In this document: positions 49,271 through 59,403 of the stretch, piece after piece
Numbering within the stretch: position 1 is the stretch's first letter
How the letters are laid out: each line of letters begins with the position of its first letter
Source: Dipteris shenzhenensis
Lineage: Eukaryota; Polypodiophyta; Polypodiopsida; Gleicheniales
Reading direction: 5' to 3' (one strand)
NCBI GenBank assembly: GCA_047967505.1
Contig: CM106540.1
Length of the DNA: 64,000 nucleotides
The notes under the pieces: model-generated
Told to the model about the DNA's origin: nothing
Databases searched by the model: none
What the model saw: the letters and a program-made list of their open reading frames with translations, nothing else
Position numbers and translations under genes: made by a program

Positions 49271-50640
49271 TATGCATTGCTCAATGGAATTCGGAAAACT
49301 TGGTCTTCAAGTTGTAGTACACATTCCAAATTGAACATGAGAGCAACACATTATGGAATAAGGATTTGGAACGAGACCATTAAAGCATTACAAGTGCTAT
49401 GTTGCATGTGAAGCATGCATCCTGAAGACTATAGGATATAGCAATTTATTTAAAAACATCAAAATTTTATTCTATATATACATGTTATCAACTAATCATT
49501 CTAAAGTACACTACGTGAGCTTCTCCTCAACCCAAGGACACACCTAAATGAGATCATTATGCATGGGTTAATGGGCCTCCAATGTTGTGCTAAAGTGATG
49601 CATACCCATTTGAGGACACGCTCCATAACTTTTTTTTATTTGTTGAAAACCAAAACGGATTGAAAATTTGGAATCCAAACTATTGGGACTAGTGCATGGT
49701 GGTCTTAAAACATTGATAGTTGTTGGTATTGGTATCTAGATGCACCCTAAAATGGAAGGAGTTGTAAAAGTGCAATTTGTGCATGTGAAAAGATATTTTA
49801 ATAAATCCAACACTATTTACAATTTTGAATTGTTTCTTTGCTTTCTATATGGCTCATAAGCATGCCAAAGGTCATTGTATTTAATAATACATAGCACCAA
49901 ACCTGATAGCATGCCTCTTGGCCTATTTGTGTTTTCAAGCATTTTAAGCCACATTGCACTTGTTTGGGATATCCAATTTTGCTGACGTGTATCGCCGGAG
50001 GGGGGAAAAATCGACGGTTGAAATTTTGCTATTCTCATGAATTTTGAATTTTCACACCTCCCACCCATCAAATCTTGGAAGATTTAAGTACCTACAACCT
50101 ATCCTCGCCCTGCAAACACCTTGCAACCTGCACGCACCTTGACGTGACCTTGCACAGACTTTGGTTGGCCATTGTCTTCTTTTGGGTAAGTTGTCTTCTA
50201 TTCTTTTCTTGCCTCACTAGCTAGCTTCTCTCTATTTTAATTTGACATTGTCGTCTTTCATTGATCGTCGCCATGCCAATGGCTTACAAGAAAGCAAACA
50301 GAGGCTATGAGATAGAAAAGCTGAAAAGCTTGATCAGGGCACAAGGAATAGAAGACTCCTTGTAGAGTAGCAACAAGAAGCAATTGTTGCAGATGCACGC
50401 ATTTGATCATTGTCATTAGAGCGAAAAAAATAAGATGTGATGTCGTGATTGGTGGTAGCATTCGAGGAAGCAACATCAGGCCATTTAGACCCATAAATAC
50501 CATTTTTGAGTCTTCATAAGCTTTAGCCTGCACTCTAAAGTTCATAGAGTGACAACCCTACCAACACCTTGTATTTTTGTGCCAAAACGTCACCAATATT
50601 GCAATGACTTCTCCACTTAGGCTGTCTCTTCTTTTCTTGC
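49271..50640. other. upstream side of the Helentron-like gene, no gene seen
   Basis: Short frames in both directions, none with a recognised domain. It may contain the rest of the Helentron's 5' part, but I cannot place its end. Confidence 0.4.
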
Positions 50641-51530
50641 ATTTTGTTGAAGCCCATAGACTACTCAGATTGGGATGATCAGGCATTGCTTCCACTCTTT
50701 GTGCATCTCTCGAGAGTTTCTGCAAATAACAAGGACATCTGTAGAAAGACGACAGGATACAAGATGTTTGATGAGCACATCATACACATGCTTAATACAA
50801 TGCAGGTCAGTGGTTGCCTAAACCATCCCAGTGGTTGCTTGTGGTTGAGATTTGGGATAGTTTACTTGTTTTTTTTCTTGATATAATGTAGGTCAGTGGT
50901 TGCCTAAACCATCCCGGTGGTTGTTTGTGATTGAGCTTTGGGATAGTTTACTAGGCTGGCCTAGACTTAATGTGATTGTCCTAAACCAGCTCGGTGGTTG
51001 GAATATCATGCAATCGTATGGCTTGTTCAGCTCAAACACCACAACTAGGCTAGCTTGGACTTAATGTTATTGTCCTAAACCAGCTCGATGGTTGGAACAT
51101 CATGCAATCATGGTTGGGTTAGCTCAAACACTAGTTATGTGATTGTCCTAAACTAGCCTGGTGGTTGGAATATCATGCAACTGTGTGGTTGGTTCAGCTC
51201 AAACACCATAACCAAGCTGGCTTGGACTTAATGTGATTGTCCTAAACTAGCTCGATGGTTGAAACATCATGCAATTGTGGTTGGGTCAGCTCAAACACCA
51301 GTTATATGATTGTCCTAAACCAGCCTAGTGGTTGGAATATGATGCAACCATGTGGTTGGTTCAGCTCAAACACGAGAGCCTTGGACTTAATGTGATTATC
51401 CTAAACTAGCTCAGTGGTTGAAACATCATGCAATCGTGATTGGGTCAGCTCAGACACCAGTTAAGACACCAGTTAAGGCTAGAGGAGGTAGGCACTAGCC
51501 AGAGGAGGTAGGCATTGGCAACGAAATGCA
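50641..51530. repeat. tandem array with CCTAAACCAGCTCGGTGGTTGG units
   Basis: Units around CCTAAACCAGCTCGGTGG and GGTTCAGCTCAAACACC recur about eight times between 50810 and 51480, with two alternating spacings. The first units (50765-50945) resemble 8330-8430 in the gypsy leader. The 80-residue frame at 50644-50886 runs into the array and is not supported as a gene. Confidence 0.8.
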
Positions 51531-51639
51531 TTTTTGTTGGTTTAGGATTAATTGCAACCCCCACAAAATATAATCTTTAGTAAATCCCAAACAAGGGAAA
51601 ATATAAATCCCAAATAGTATACTAATCCCAAATAGCCAT

Positions 51640-52020
51640 CGAGCTTGTTTTAGTGACAATGATCGTGCATGAGGGACCGACTAATTCATAGGTTCATATT
51701 AGCATTCAGTCAGAATCAGACTGTAATGACAATGATTGTGCATGAGGGACCATCTAATTCACAGGCTCATATTAGCATTGAGCTGGAATTAGACTGTAAT
51801 AACAATGACTTTCCATGGGGGACCATCGAGTTCACAAGCTTAGATTAGCATTCAATCGGTGTATCAGGCTCTAATAACAATAGTTTAGAATGAGAACTAT
51901 TGTTGTTATTACAGCTTGATGAAGTGACTCAATGTTAATTTGATGTCCTATTTTGATCTTTCCTTTCTTCAGTTGACTGTAATAACAATGACTTTGCATG
52001 AGGGGCCATCTAGTTCACAG
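51640..52020. repeat. tandem units of about 72 bp
   Basis: Sequence of the type GACAATGATCGTGCATGAGG, then TTCATATTAGCATTCAGTC, occurs at about 51656, 51729, 51800 and, partly, 51968, with a period of about 72 bp. Confidence 0.75.
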
Positions 52021-52066
52021 GCCGCCCAGATTAGCATTTTTCAATGACCAAGAATTTCTCCCATGG

Positions 52067-52294
52067 CAACCATCTAATCACACATCATGGCTAGACGATG
52101 ATGTATATGACTGCCTACGCTAGGCTGGGCTACCAGCAAAGCTAGGTGTATGTGCCACCCCTCCTCCCCCCTCATCCCATTGAATTATTATGATCTTGGC
52201 TCTGATGATTGAGAAATTCTCCCATGGCAACCATCTAATCGCATGTCATGGCTAGACGATGATGTATATGGCCGCCTATGTTAGGCTAGGCTAC
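52067..52294. repeat. 154-bp tandem unit, left of the TIR element
   Basis: CAACCATCTAATC...TCATGGCTAGACGATG starts near 52067 and near 52221. The second copy is interrupted after GGCTAGGCTAC at 52294 by the TIR element and resumes at 62420 (CAGTAGAGCAAAGCTGGG). Confidence 0.85.
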
Positions 52295-52326
52295 CATTAG
52301 GAAAAAAGGGAGCTCATTTTGGGGCC
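52295..52326 (+). repeat. left terminal inverted repeat
   Basis: CATTAGGAAAAAAGGG, then AGCTCATTTTGGGGCC. It matches the right end in inverse orientation with two differences. Confidence 0.93.
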
Positions 52327-52785
52327 TTTTACAGTTTGGAAAAATAAGCTCTCAACCAATCAATAGAGGGCCAACGTAACATTGAAAATTCACGAAAATA
52401 AGAGAAAATAGAAAAAAGAAACAATACTTTATGTAGGTACAAGCGTGCTACATTAATGTGGAGATTGGTTTTTTATTCTCAGAAGATCTTTGGACAAGAA
52501 GATAGAATCTAAACTAACATTTTATCTGACAAGGGCCTTCCCGCTTCCACCTTCCTTTGAACTTTCAAATGTTGTGCCGCCTTTCGTGCAAAAGGTCTAC
52601 CATTCTACACCATTGCCTCATTGTGCAGCAGCATTTCTTTTCCAAAACTGCTCCCTTGATCCTGTTTGGCGTAGAGTAAGATGTTTCTCGTCAACTGTCT
52701 GTCTGCCCACTTTCTCTTTCTTGAAACTTCAAATTGTTATCTTAGTTACATTACTTCGCTATTGTTACAGATTCAGAAAATCTCC

Positions 52786-54465
52786 ATGGTGAACCAAAAC
52801 CACGGCCGTTCTTGTGGAAGACGCTCTGTGGATGATAATGCTACGAAGGCAGAATTATACCAAACATCCTTACCCCGTCGACCTGCTTCTTCTATTTCAT
52901 CTGTAGAGAATTCAAGTACAGTAAAAACGGAAGGAACTTGGGAAAGGTTTAGTGTTTCAAAAGGAGCATGGGTGCTCATGCAACCTAGCAAAAGAAAAAG
53001 ACCCCAGACAAAAAACATTTTCTTGGCATCGTAAAAGGGAAGAGTACGAGATTTTAAAAGCACGAAAGGGAAGATATCTGTGAAAGAAGTTTTGATTCAG
53101 CACGTGTACATGCATAAAGAACTTGTCTTGCAAGACTATCCAAAAAATCTTCCGCAACACAGGCCTAATTGTATATTTTTCTATTGTGATTTTTTTCTTT
53201 ACGAGGCCCTATGGATTTTTAAGATGAAGCTTTCTCTCTTAGCTTATTGACATTCTTGTGTTGTTTTGTTTTAGATTTATATCCTTCATCGTATGAGACA
53301 TGGCAAAACATCGATTGTATTCTGGGATTTATAGATGTTCTACATGGATCGATAGGAGAACAACAATACCAAGGTCGATGTGCAACAGAGCTAGCTCAAT
53401 CGGGTATATTTTTTACTGATCATTTTTATCAGTTGCTGGACAAAGCTAACACACATGGTGTATTAATAAAACAAGACCTTTCGGCATCGAATTCAGTGGA
53501 TTGGCCTCACCCACATTCTAGTGTTACAGAGGCATATAGGGCGAAGCTTTTTACAGAAGTACAGAAAGCTCTGAGGCCCAATATTGCCACTAGGATAGTA
53601 AAAATTTCTTTATGCATGCCTCTCACAGTTTTTGTGGACTTGTTTAATACCTTTCCAGTGAAGGTTTCAAAAACAATGTTCACAGTTAAAGCAACAAATT
53701 CGGCATGCATGCCACAATTTTTGGATAAAGGTTGGGATAAGAAGACATGTAGTTCAGTGTTTTGTGAGGTTGTCCAACCTTCTATGCAACTGAAGTACAT
53801 GGTTGCATCACAAAATTTTATTTTCTCTTTTTATTACAAGCGCAGTCGAATGCTAGGCACAAAGCTAGTCCCAATGGATCAAGATGAAGAGTCTTTTGGT
53901 GCAGAAAATAAACTTATTGATATTGATGTTGTTGAGAATGGTGATGTGCTAGTCAATATCTCATTAAGAGAATGTTACTTCTTGGCTCAATTGCGCAGTG
54001 ACATTCTGTTTGAGACAGAAGGTTCTATCTCAAACGACTTTTTATTTATCTACAACAACAAAAAGGTACACTATCTGATTTATCCTAGTCTCATTAAGCA
54101 TTGCTATTAGTTTAATTTACCACTCTGATTCATATTGCTTTTTTGCAATTACTCAAAAGAAGAGAGAGCTCAATAAAATGCAAAGACATCGAAAATTTAA
54201 AAATTGAGATAACACAGACTCCATAAACAAAGGTTTTGTATTCAATCAAGTAAGATTTTGTACAGAACTGTTTATTTAAATATGTAGAACATATTTCTGA
54301 CATCCATTTTCTATTTATGTACAGCTTGATCCAGAGGCTGCTCTACATTTTTTGGAGGATCTTTTCTCTGCTGCTCCATCCTGTCCGTGCTCCATCCTAT
54401 CTCCTCCACTGCCCCAGGAGCATCTCTTTGCTGCTTCTCCACCTTATCCTCAACAACATCAGTAG
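52786..54465 (+). CDS. element gene A: unknown 402-residue protein
   Basis: A model with exons 52786-53030, 53243-54065 and 54325-54465 gives one uninterrupted 402-residue frame with consistent phases; the first intron's acceptor is the least certain (53275 is another site). A leader intron may end at 52770 (TTGTTACAG). The start (MVNQNHGRSCGRRSVDD) is basic and Ser-rich; the central part (YPSSYETWQNIDCILGF, SLCMPLTVFVDLFNTFPVKV) looks globular; the C-terminal exon reads LDPEAALHFLEDLFSAAP followed by a proline-rich tail. I recognise no domain. It starts just inside the left TIR and is convergent with the H3-Ulp1 gene, overlapping its last exon. Confidence 0.55.
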
Positions 54466-55918
54466 CAGGTCTTTGCTCCTGTGTCTGCTCCTCCTTAGCA
54501 CTATGTGATTGCTCCTGCGGCTTCTGGTCCTCAGCATTAGGTGCTTCATCTGTGGCATCAAGGTATATGACACCTTCTTGTACTTTAGAGCTTTCACCCA
54601 GCTCCACAGTAGCTGGTACAATAGGTTTGGGGGAGGCATAGCTCAGAAACCTCCAAATTCTATGAGCTCTAAAATTATGTACATAGTTGGAGCTGAAGCT
54701 ATGCTCTTTCATCTGCAATGGCAGAGGATAATTTTGTATCATTATGAATTATCTTCAAGCTAAATGAAAAGTATTTTTCCTTACAAGGTCTAGCTGTTCC
54801 TTCTCAAAGTAGCTTGAAAGTATATATTTTGCATTGATCAGCACTCTCCATCCACATCTACTTGAATCATTTTTGTTGTGGTGTCTGTAGAGTTAGAAAG
54901 ATATGTTAGAAACTGTTAGCATCAGCACAAAATAAAATTATTCAATAAGTTCAAAGACATAGCATTTAATAGACTTTTTACCTCTAGACTTATTGGCTCT
55001 ATTGAATCCAAAAGAGAGACATTTGGAGGACAGTGATCCAATGCATCTAAAAGCCTTCTAATACAACTGCAATATGTATAATTTAGTTAGTATGATATCA
55101 AAATAATGAAGTTTTAAGTTCAAAAAGCACACACAACACTTACAATTTCAGCTCTCTCTGTGTGTTTTTTAGAGAGTTGAATAGAAAGCATTGCTTCTGC
55201 TGGATGTCAATAGAAACAAAACTCCAGTGGTCACTGCATAAGGAAAAAAGCATAAGGAAATCAAAGGCTATAAGAGTTCCCAATCTTAAAGAAGAATCTT
55301 AAAAGAAGTAGTCACCCACATACCTGCTATGGTATGGAAGTAGCAAAACATCAATTACTTCAAAATTGTAGTGTTTGAACCAGCTGGAAATACTCATGGG
55401 AGTCTCCTTTGCATCTCTTAATTTAGAAGAAATGGTAGGATCAATAATATGGACTGTATGCTATACAGAGGGATGAAGCCAGCTTCTCATCATGCTGCAT
55501 AGGATCGGAAAATAATTAGGGTAGGTTATAAGGAGGTACAAGGAGGATCGATTTGCAAAAAATGTAAAATAATAGACACTTACTAGAGCATTGCAAGAAT
55601 GATAGTATCTGAGCAATACTCATTCTTATGAGCCAATGCTGCTAAGCATTGTTTTGTCAAGTCAAAATCATTCACTGAAACTTCATCCTCAATATGAACA
55701 ACTACATCAGGGCCCAGCTCCTTCAACCTTCTATGTATCTGTAGCTCCTTCTTTCCAGTCTCCACATCTATAATAGATTTTGTTTCTTTTATTTGCTGCT
55801 TCAGTGAGTCCTCATAAGTAGCCTTCCCTCTGGTGTTCTTTGAGTGTGTTACCTCAACAACTTTTACCTCATCAACCTTCAACTTCCTTGTAGGTGGAAT
55901 TAGCAATATGTCTCTCAT
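54311..55918 (-). pseudogene. element gene B, 3' part: Ulp1/SENP-like cysteine protease
   Basis: Exons on minus: to 55584, 55324-55494, 55144-55233, 54982-55066, 54785-54884 and 54311-54712, with GT/AG borders. The N-terminal part has the Ulp1-type substrate strand VSVNDFDLTKQ and EYCSDTIILAML. Then come HIIDPTISSK, EVIDVLLLPYHSSDHWSFVS with the catalytic His, CFLFNSL where Asn replaces the usual Asp, and SSRCGWRVLI with the Cys-Gly of the active site. Such C48 peptidases process SUMO or ubiquitin-like proteins and occur in many plant transposons. A TAG interrupts exon 2 (near 55455) and the exon 4-5 junction does not keep frame in my model. The tail (54311-54640) is Glu/Gln-rich. The frame is continuous upstream with the histone apart from one TAG. 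Confidence 0.78.
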
Positions 55919-55927
55919 TTTGATGTC

Positions 55928-56404
55928 CTACCATTCCACAGGATGAACAAGCTTGTCATACCTCCATCTCACTCTGGACAAAGTGTTGAAGTCTTTGGCC
56001 ATCAAAGTCACCCTGTGAGCATGGGCTGCTACAAGCATTGCATCTTCAAAATATTTCTCCAAGTAATCCTCTGCCATTTCCTGTAAGGAAAGAATGGCAG
56101 TTCTATTCCACCTAAAGCCAAGGTTCCAACTGTCACAAATTTCTCTCACCAGTCTTTGAAAGGGTGCCTTGGGTATTGCAAAGCCTATAGCTTTTTGTTG
56201 CCTCCTGATCTCCCTTAGCACACCTGCACCATGATTTAATCTTTTGGCCTTTTGCTTGAGTAGGCTCATTGGCTTACCCTTCCTGCCATGTGCAGCTCTT
56301 CCCTTTGGAGGCCCACTAAATTTCTTGGTACCTGCCCCAGCTGCTGTTGCTGCAAGCCCTGGCCCTTTGCCAACTTTCCTTGCAGTTGACTTGGTTCTTG
56401 CCAT
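55928..56404 (-). CDS. element gene B, 5' part: divergent histone H3, CENH3-like
   Basis: 158 residues without interruption. Mature residues 1-9 are ARTKSTARK, so the H3 K4 and K9 positions are kept; the tail is about 20 residues longer than canonical and Gly/Lys-rich. The histone fold covers 62-145: LREIRRQQK (alpha N), PFQRLVREI (alpha 1), RTAILSLQEMAEDYLEKYFE (alpha 2), then EDAMLVAAHAHRVTLMAKDF. His127, Arg130 and Asp137 match H3 His113, Arg116 and Asp123 of the H3-H3' interface. DAML, RVTLM-KDF, RW in loop 1, IPKAPF and a C-terminal Trp resemble plant CENH3, but loop 1 has canonical H3 length. The RYRPGT segment is missing. A leader intron may end just upstream (TTTGTATGCAG). Confidence 0.9.
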   Translation of the reverse strand: MARTKSTARKVGKGPGLAATAAGAGTKKFSGPPKGRAAHGRKGKPMSLLKQKAKRLNHGAGVLREIRRQQKAIGFAIPKAPFQRLVREICDSWNLGFRWNRTAILSLQEMAEDYLEKYFEDAMLVAAHAHRVTLMAKDFNTLSRVRWRYDKLVHPVEW

Positions 56405-57738
56405 CACTCTGAAAAACTGCATACAAAGGATTGGAAAGAGATCACAGACATGGAGAACATGTTTTAACAAAGAAAAGGCAATCACAGGGGTGGATGAAGC
56501 CATATAGAGAAATTTGCAATAAAATGCGATATGAGCAGTTTGAAATTTCAAACAGGTCCACATCGCATTTTGCTGCAAATTTTTGAAATGACATGCTGGT
56601 GCATTCCTACAGTGATTTCTCTGTCTCTACAACTAAATACAGTATGAATGGAGTTTATGCAAGAAGATTACAGCTATGGATAGCTATGGAAGTCACAAAA
56701 CCAGAATGACAGGGGTTGATGAAGCAATATTTTAATATTTGCAACAAAACGCGATTTCAGCTGTTTGAAATTCCTAAGGCCTTCTCCTCACGTTTTGCTG
56801 CAAATTCATGAGGCAGCCTGCTGGAATACGCCTTCAGTCATTTGAAGGTGTTTGCATAACCATACAGGATGGATTGAGTCTATGGAAGGCAAGAAGTGTG
56901 CACAGACTGAAGGGAGAACCCATAAGTACAGTTTTACCCTCACATGCAAATATCACACTTGAAGATCTGCATTCCTACAATGATTTCTCTGTCTTGACTT
57001 GAGTCTATGCATTTCCATGCAGGATGGATTTTTTCTATTGTAGGCAAGAAGATTGCAGAGACTAAGGGGAGAACCCATTGTTACTGACCTGGAATCTATC
57101 TGTGGATGTGCTGTGCTGCTAATGAGTAACCTATGCTGAGGATGAACCTATGCTGCTGGACAGGATGCTGATGTTGCAGAGTATGGAGGTAGGGAGGCAA
57201 GAGAGCAGAGACTGGAGGGCAAGAGGTCTAAAACAGGATACCACAAATAAGTGCAAATACAAATAAGGCATCTTCTAAATCCCACACGTGTGGAATGTAG
57301 TCATTTTTCACACGTGTGGATGGGACCCAGATCTCTTGGAGTTTGAAATTTGGCACGTGTGAAAGTACACTTTATGCCTTGGAACTTATGCCATTCATGA
57401 TTTCATAATCAATACCACAACCACTCTTCCCTCCCCTGCCTCCCAATCTTTCATCCCTGCCACGACCCTCGCATCTTCCATTTCCTTCTCTCTGATCCTT
57501 TCCTACCCAGCACACTCCCTCCAGACTGCAACCTGCCTAAAGACTACTACTACTGCCAGATCTCCAGGTTACCTAGAGTGCAAAGTTCAAGCTAGAGAAA
57601 GAGCAGGAGATTTACCAGTGCAACTCCATCAGCATGGAAAAGGAAAAAAAAGGACAGAATTCTAGATTGGTTTCAATGTTTCTTAACATATATTTATTCC
57701 ATCCATTGGATTTTTAATGTCCAAATGTGGAGTTCACA
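56405..57738. other. divergent intergenic region of the element
   Basis: It lies between the H3-Ulp1 gene (-) and gene C (+). It contains a degenerate direct repeat of the GTTTTGCTGCAAATT...CATTCCTACA type (about 56565-56640 and 56790-57000) and a pyrimidine-rich stretch at 57420-57545. It presumably holds both promoters, but no core element is certain. Confidence 0.45.
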
Positions 57739-58987
57739 ATGAGCTCTATACTGGAGCAGCACAAAGATTTTCTTTCAGACTATTGGGATACCTTCAAAGA
57801 ACTGACAGAGGCAGGAAGAATTGTGGAAGGAGAAAAGGTTTTTGTGCATATAAATCATATTGTCTCCAATGACAGGCTGAGGTACCATGTGAACAGAAGA
57901 TTTGACAGCCTGCCTGATCAATATAAATTCAACTATACTTTGCACACCAAAAAGTGCAGAGTGCTAGAGGAAAGCATGGCATTTCTTATGTACATTTTCT
58001 TCAGTCAGGAGTCTTTGGATGAACAAGGGCAGGAAATAGAAGAAGAAGACACATCTGAAGCAGAGGAAAAGGAGGATGTTTCTTTGGTCACAGAAATGGC
58101 AGAGCAAGAAGAAGATATCAACCTTCAGGATGAGGGGCTGCAAGTGGCTGCTCTTGACCTTGTTTAACTGAGGACAAAAACTCTGAGGGGAGCAGAGCCA
58201 GTTGAAGATTTTGATGTTCAGAGCAGCAACTATGTAGTGCCCATGCTTCCAGGTGTGTTGATTGGTGGAAAGGATTATGTTTTCCTCCATGATATAGAGT
58301 TTATGTTCAATTTCAGGGAGGACTATCCCATTTCCCTTATTGCCCAGGCTTCAAGGCTTGACAAGGAGGTTGGCATAGAGGATGACCATTCACTACTGGC
58401 TTTGGAAACAATTTTTGATCCTGTAGAGGCCCTTTCATTTTGTTTCAAAGAGGCTGAAAATTTCCAAGAGCTAGATGAAGCTGCCTTCCAGCTCACACAG
58501 GAAGCTATGAATCTCTCAGCACTATACACAGAAAAGCCTAAAGAAGAGGCTGGACAAGAGGGGAGAGGGATAAATCTTTGGAAAGATGAACTGCTTGTTG
58601 CTGATGAAAATGAGAAGGTACTTCAAATCAAATACTTTGACTTCTGCTTAACTTTGTTTTTGTAGGTTGTGTATTGTCTCACTCTAATCCTTTGATATGT
58701 GGCAGCTACAAATTGAGGATGACACATTCCTCCAGAAATCAAGTGGAAGCAGGCAGGTTGGGTTTCGCAAAATGTCAGGCCTAGCTCATTATATTCATGA
58801 TCTAGGCAGTGCCAAGATCTTGATTTACCATAGGCAGTTGAGCAACAATGGAGAAGCCATTGTTTACTTCTTAAAATGTTTGTCCAGGGCTTTAGGTGGA
58901 CATGTTCTTTCATGGCAAAAGGAAAAGATCATTTTGATAGAGAGGTTGTCTGCCATAGATATATTTGGAGATTATGTGAATAAGTAG
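57739..58987 (+). pseudogene. element gene C: unknown acidic protein with one stop
   Basis: Exon 1, 57739-58617, and exon 2, 58706-58987, join in phase 0. The frame is open apart from one TAA at 58165-58167, after which it continues unchanged to the splice site, so the stop looks recent. Features: MSSILEQHKDFLSDYWDTFK at the start, a very acidic segment (EIEEEDTSEAEEKED), then LPGVLIGGKDYVFLHDIEF and, in exon 2, FRKMSGLAHYIHDLG and YFLKCLSRALGGHVLSW. I recognise no domain. It is divergent from H3-Ulp1 and convergent with the transposase. The acidic stretch could bind histones or DNA-binding proteins; this is speculation. Confidence 0.5.
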
Positions 58988-59403
58988 GCCTCTAGGGCCG
59001 CTTACTTTTTGTCTTACACTTCTTATGCATTAGCATGTGGTGTTAAGGAGCCCAAATATCTAGAGGGCTATGGAAAACACCACCTCGTACATTTACATAG
59101 AGTGGTGTCGTTAAATATTAAACGAACAATATATTGAAATTGTGAACAAATTGTATTAAGTTTAGATCATATGTTTCACAAAAGAAATACTTTTCATGCA
59201 TAACACAAAGAGTCACTTGTTTCACTAAAAAAATTTCTATTGAATGAGTTTGAAAACATGTGGACATAACATTAATAAGTTACAAATGAGTCCTATTCAT
59301 GTTTACTTGTCCATTTATGGTTTCTAAATATCTTCGATTCCCTCCATTGTCTATGTCTCTCTGCTGCAATTGAATTGAGCTTGTCTTCGTCTTTGCTTTT
59401 GGG
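58988..59403. other. spacer between converging element genes
   Basis: AT-rich sequence between the stops of gene C and the putative transposase; no coding sequence seen. Confidence 0.5.

Noticed and set aside
55928-55930. Stop codon removed by U-to-C RNA editing, known from fern and hornwort organelles
   Set aside because: This is nuclear DNA with spliceosomal introns; such editing is established for organelle transcripts only.
55928-56404. Calling the histone a normal host H3 gene or a plain CENH3
   Set aside because: It lacks RYRPGT and most of the H3 tail, so it is not canonical. Loop 1 has canonical length and alpha 1 is H3-like, so it is not a typical CENH3 either. It also lies inside the TIR element.
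57964-58290. Minus-strand frame of 108 residues opposite gene C
   Set aside because: It is antisense to a better-supported spliced gene and has no domain; it is a shadow frame.
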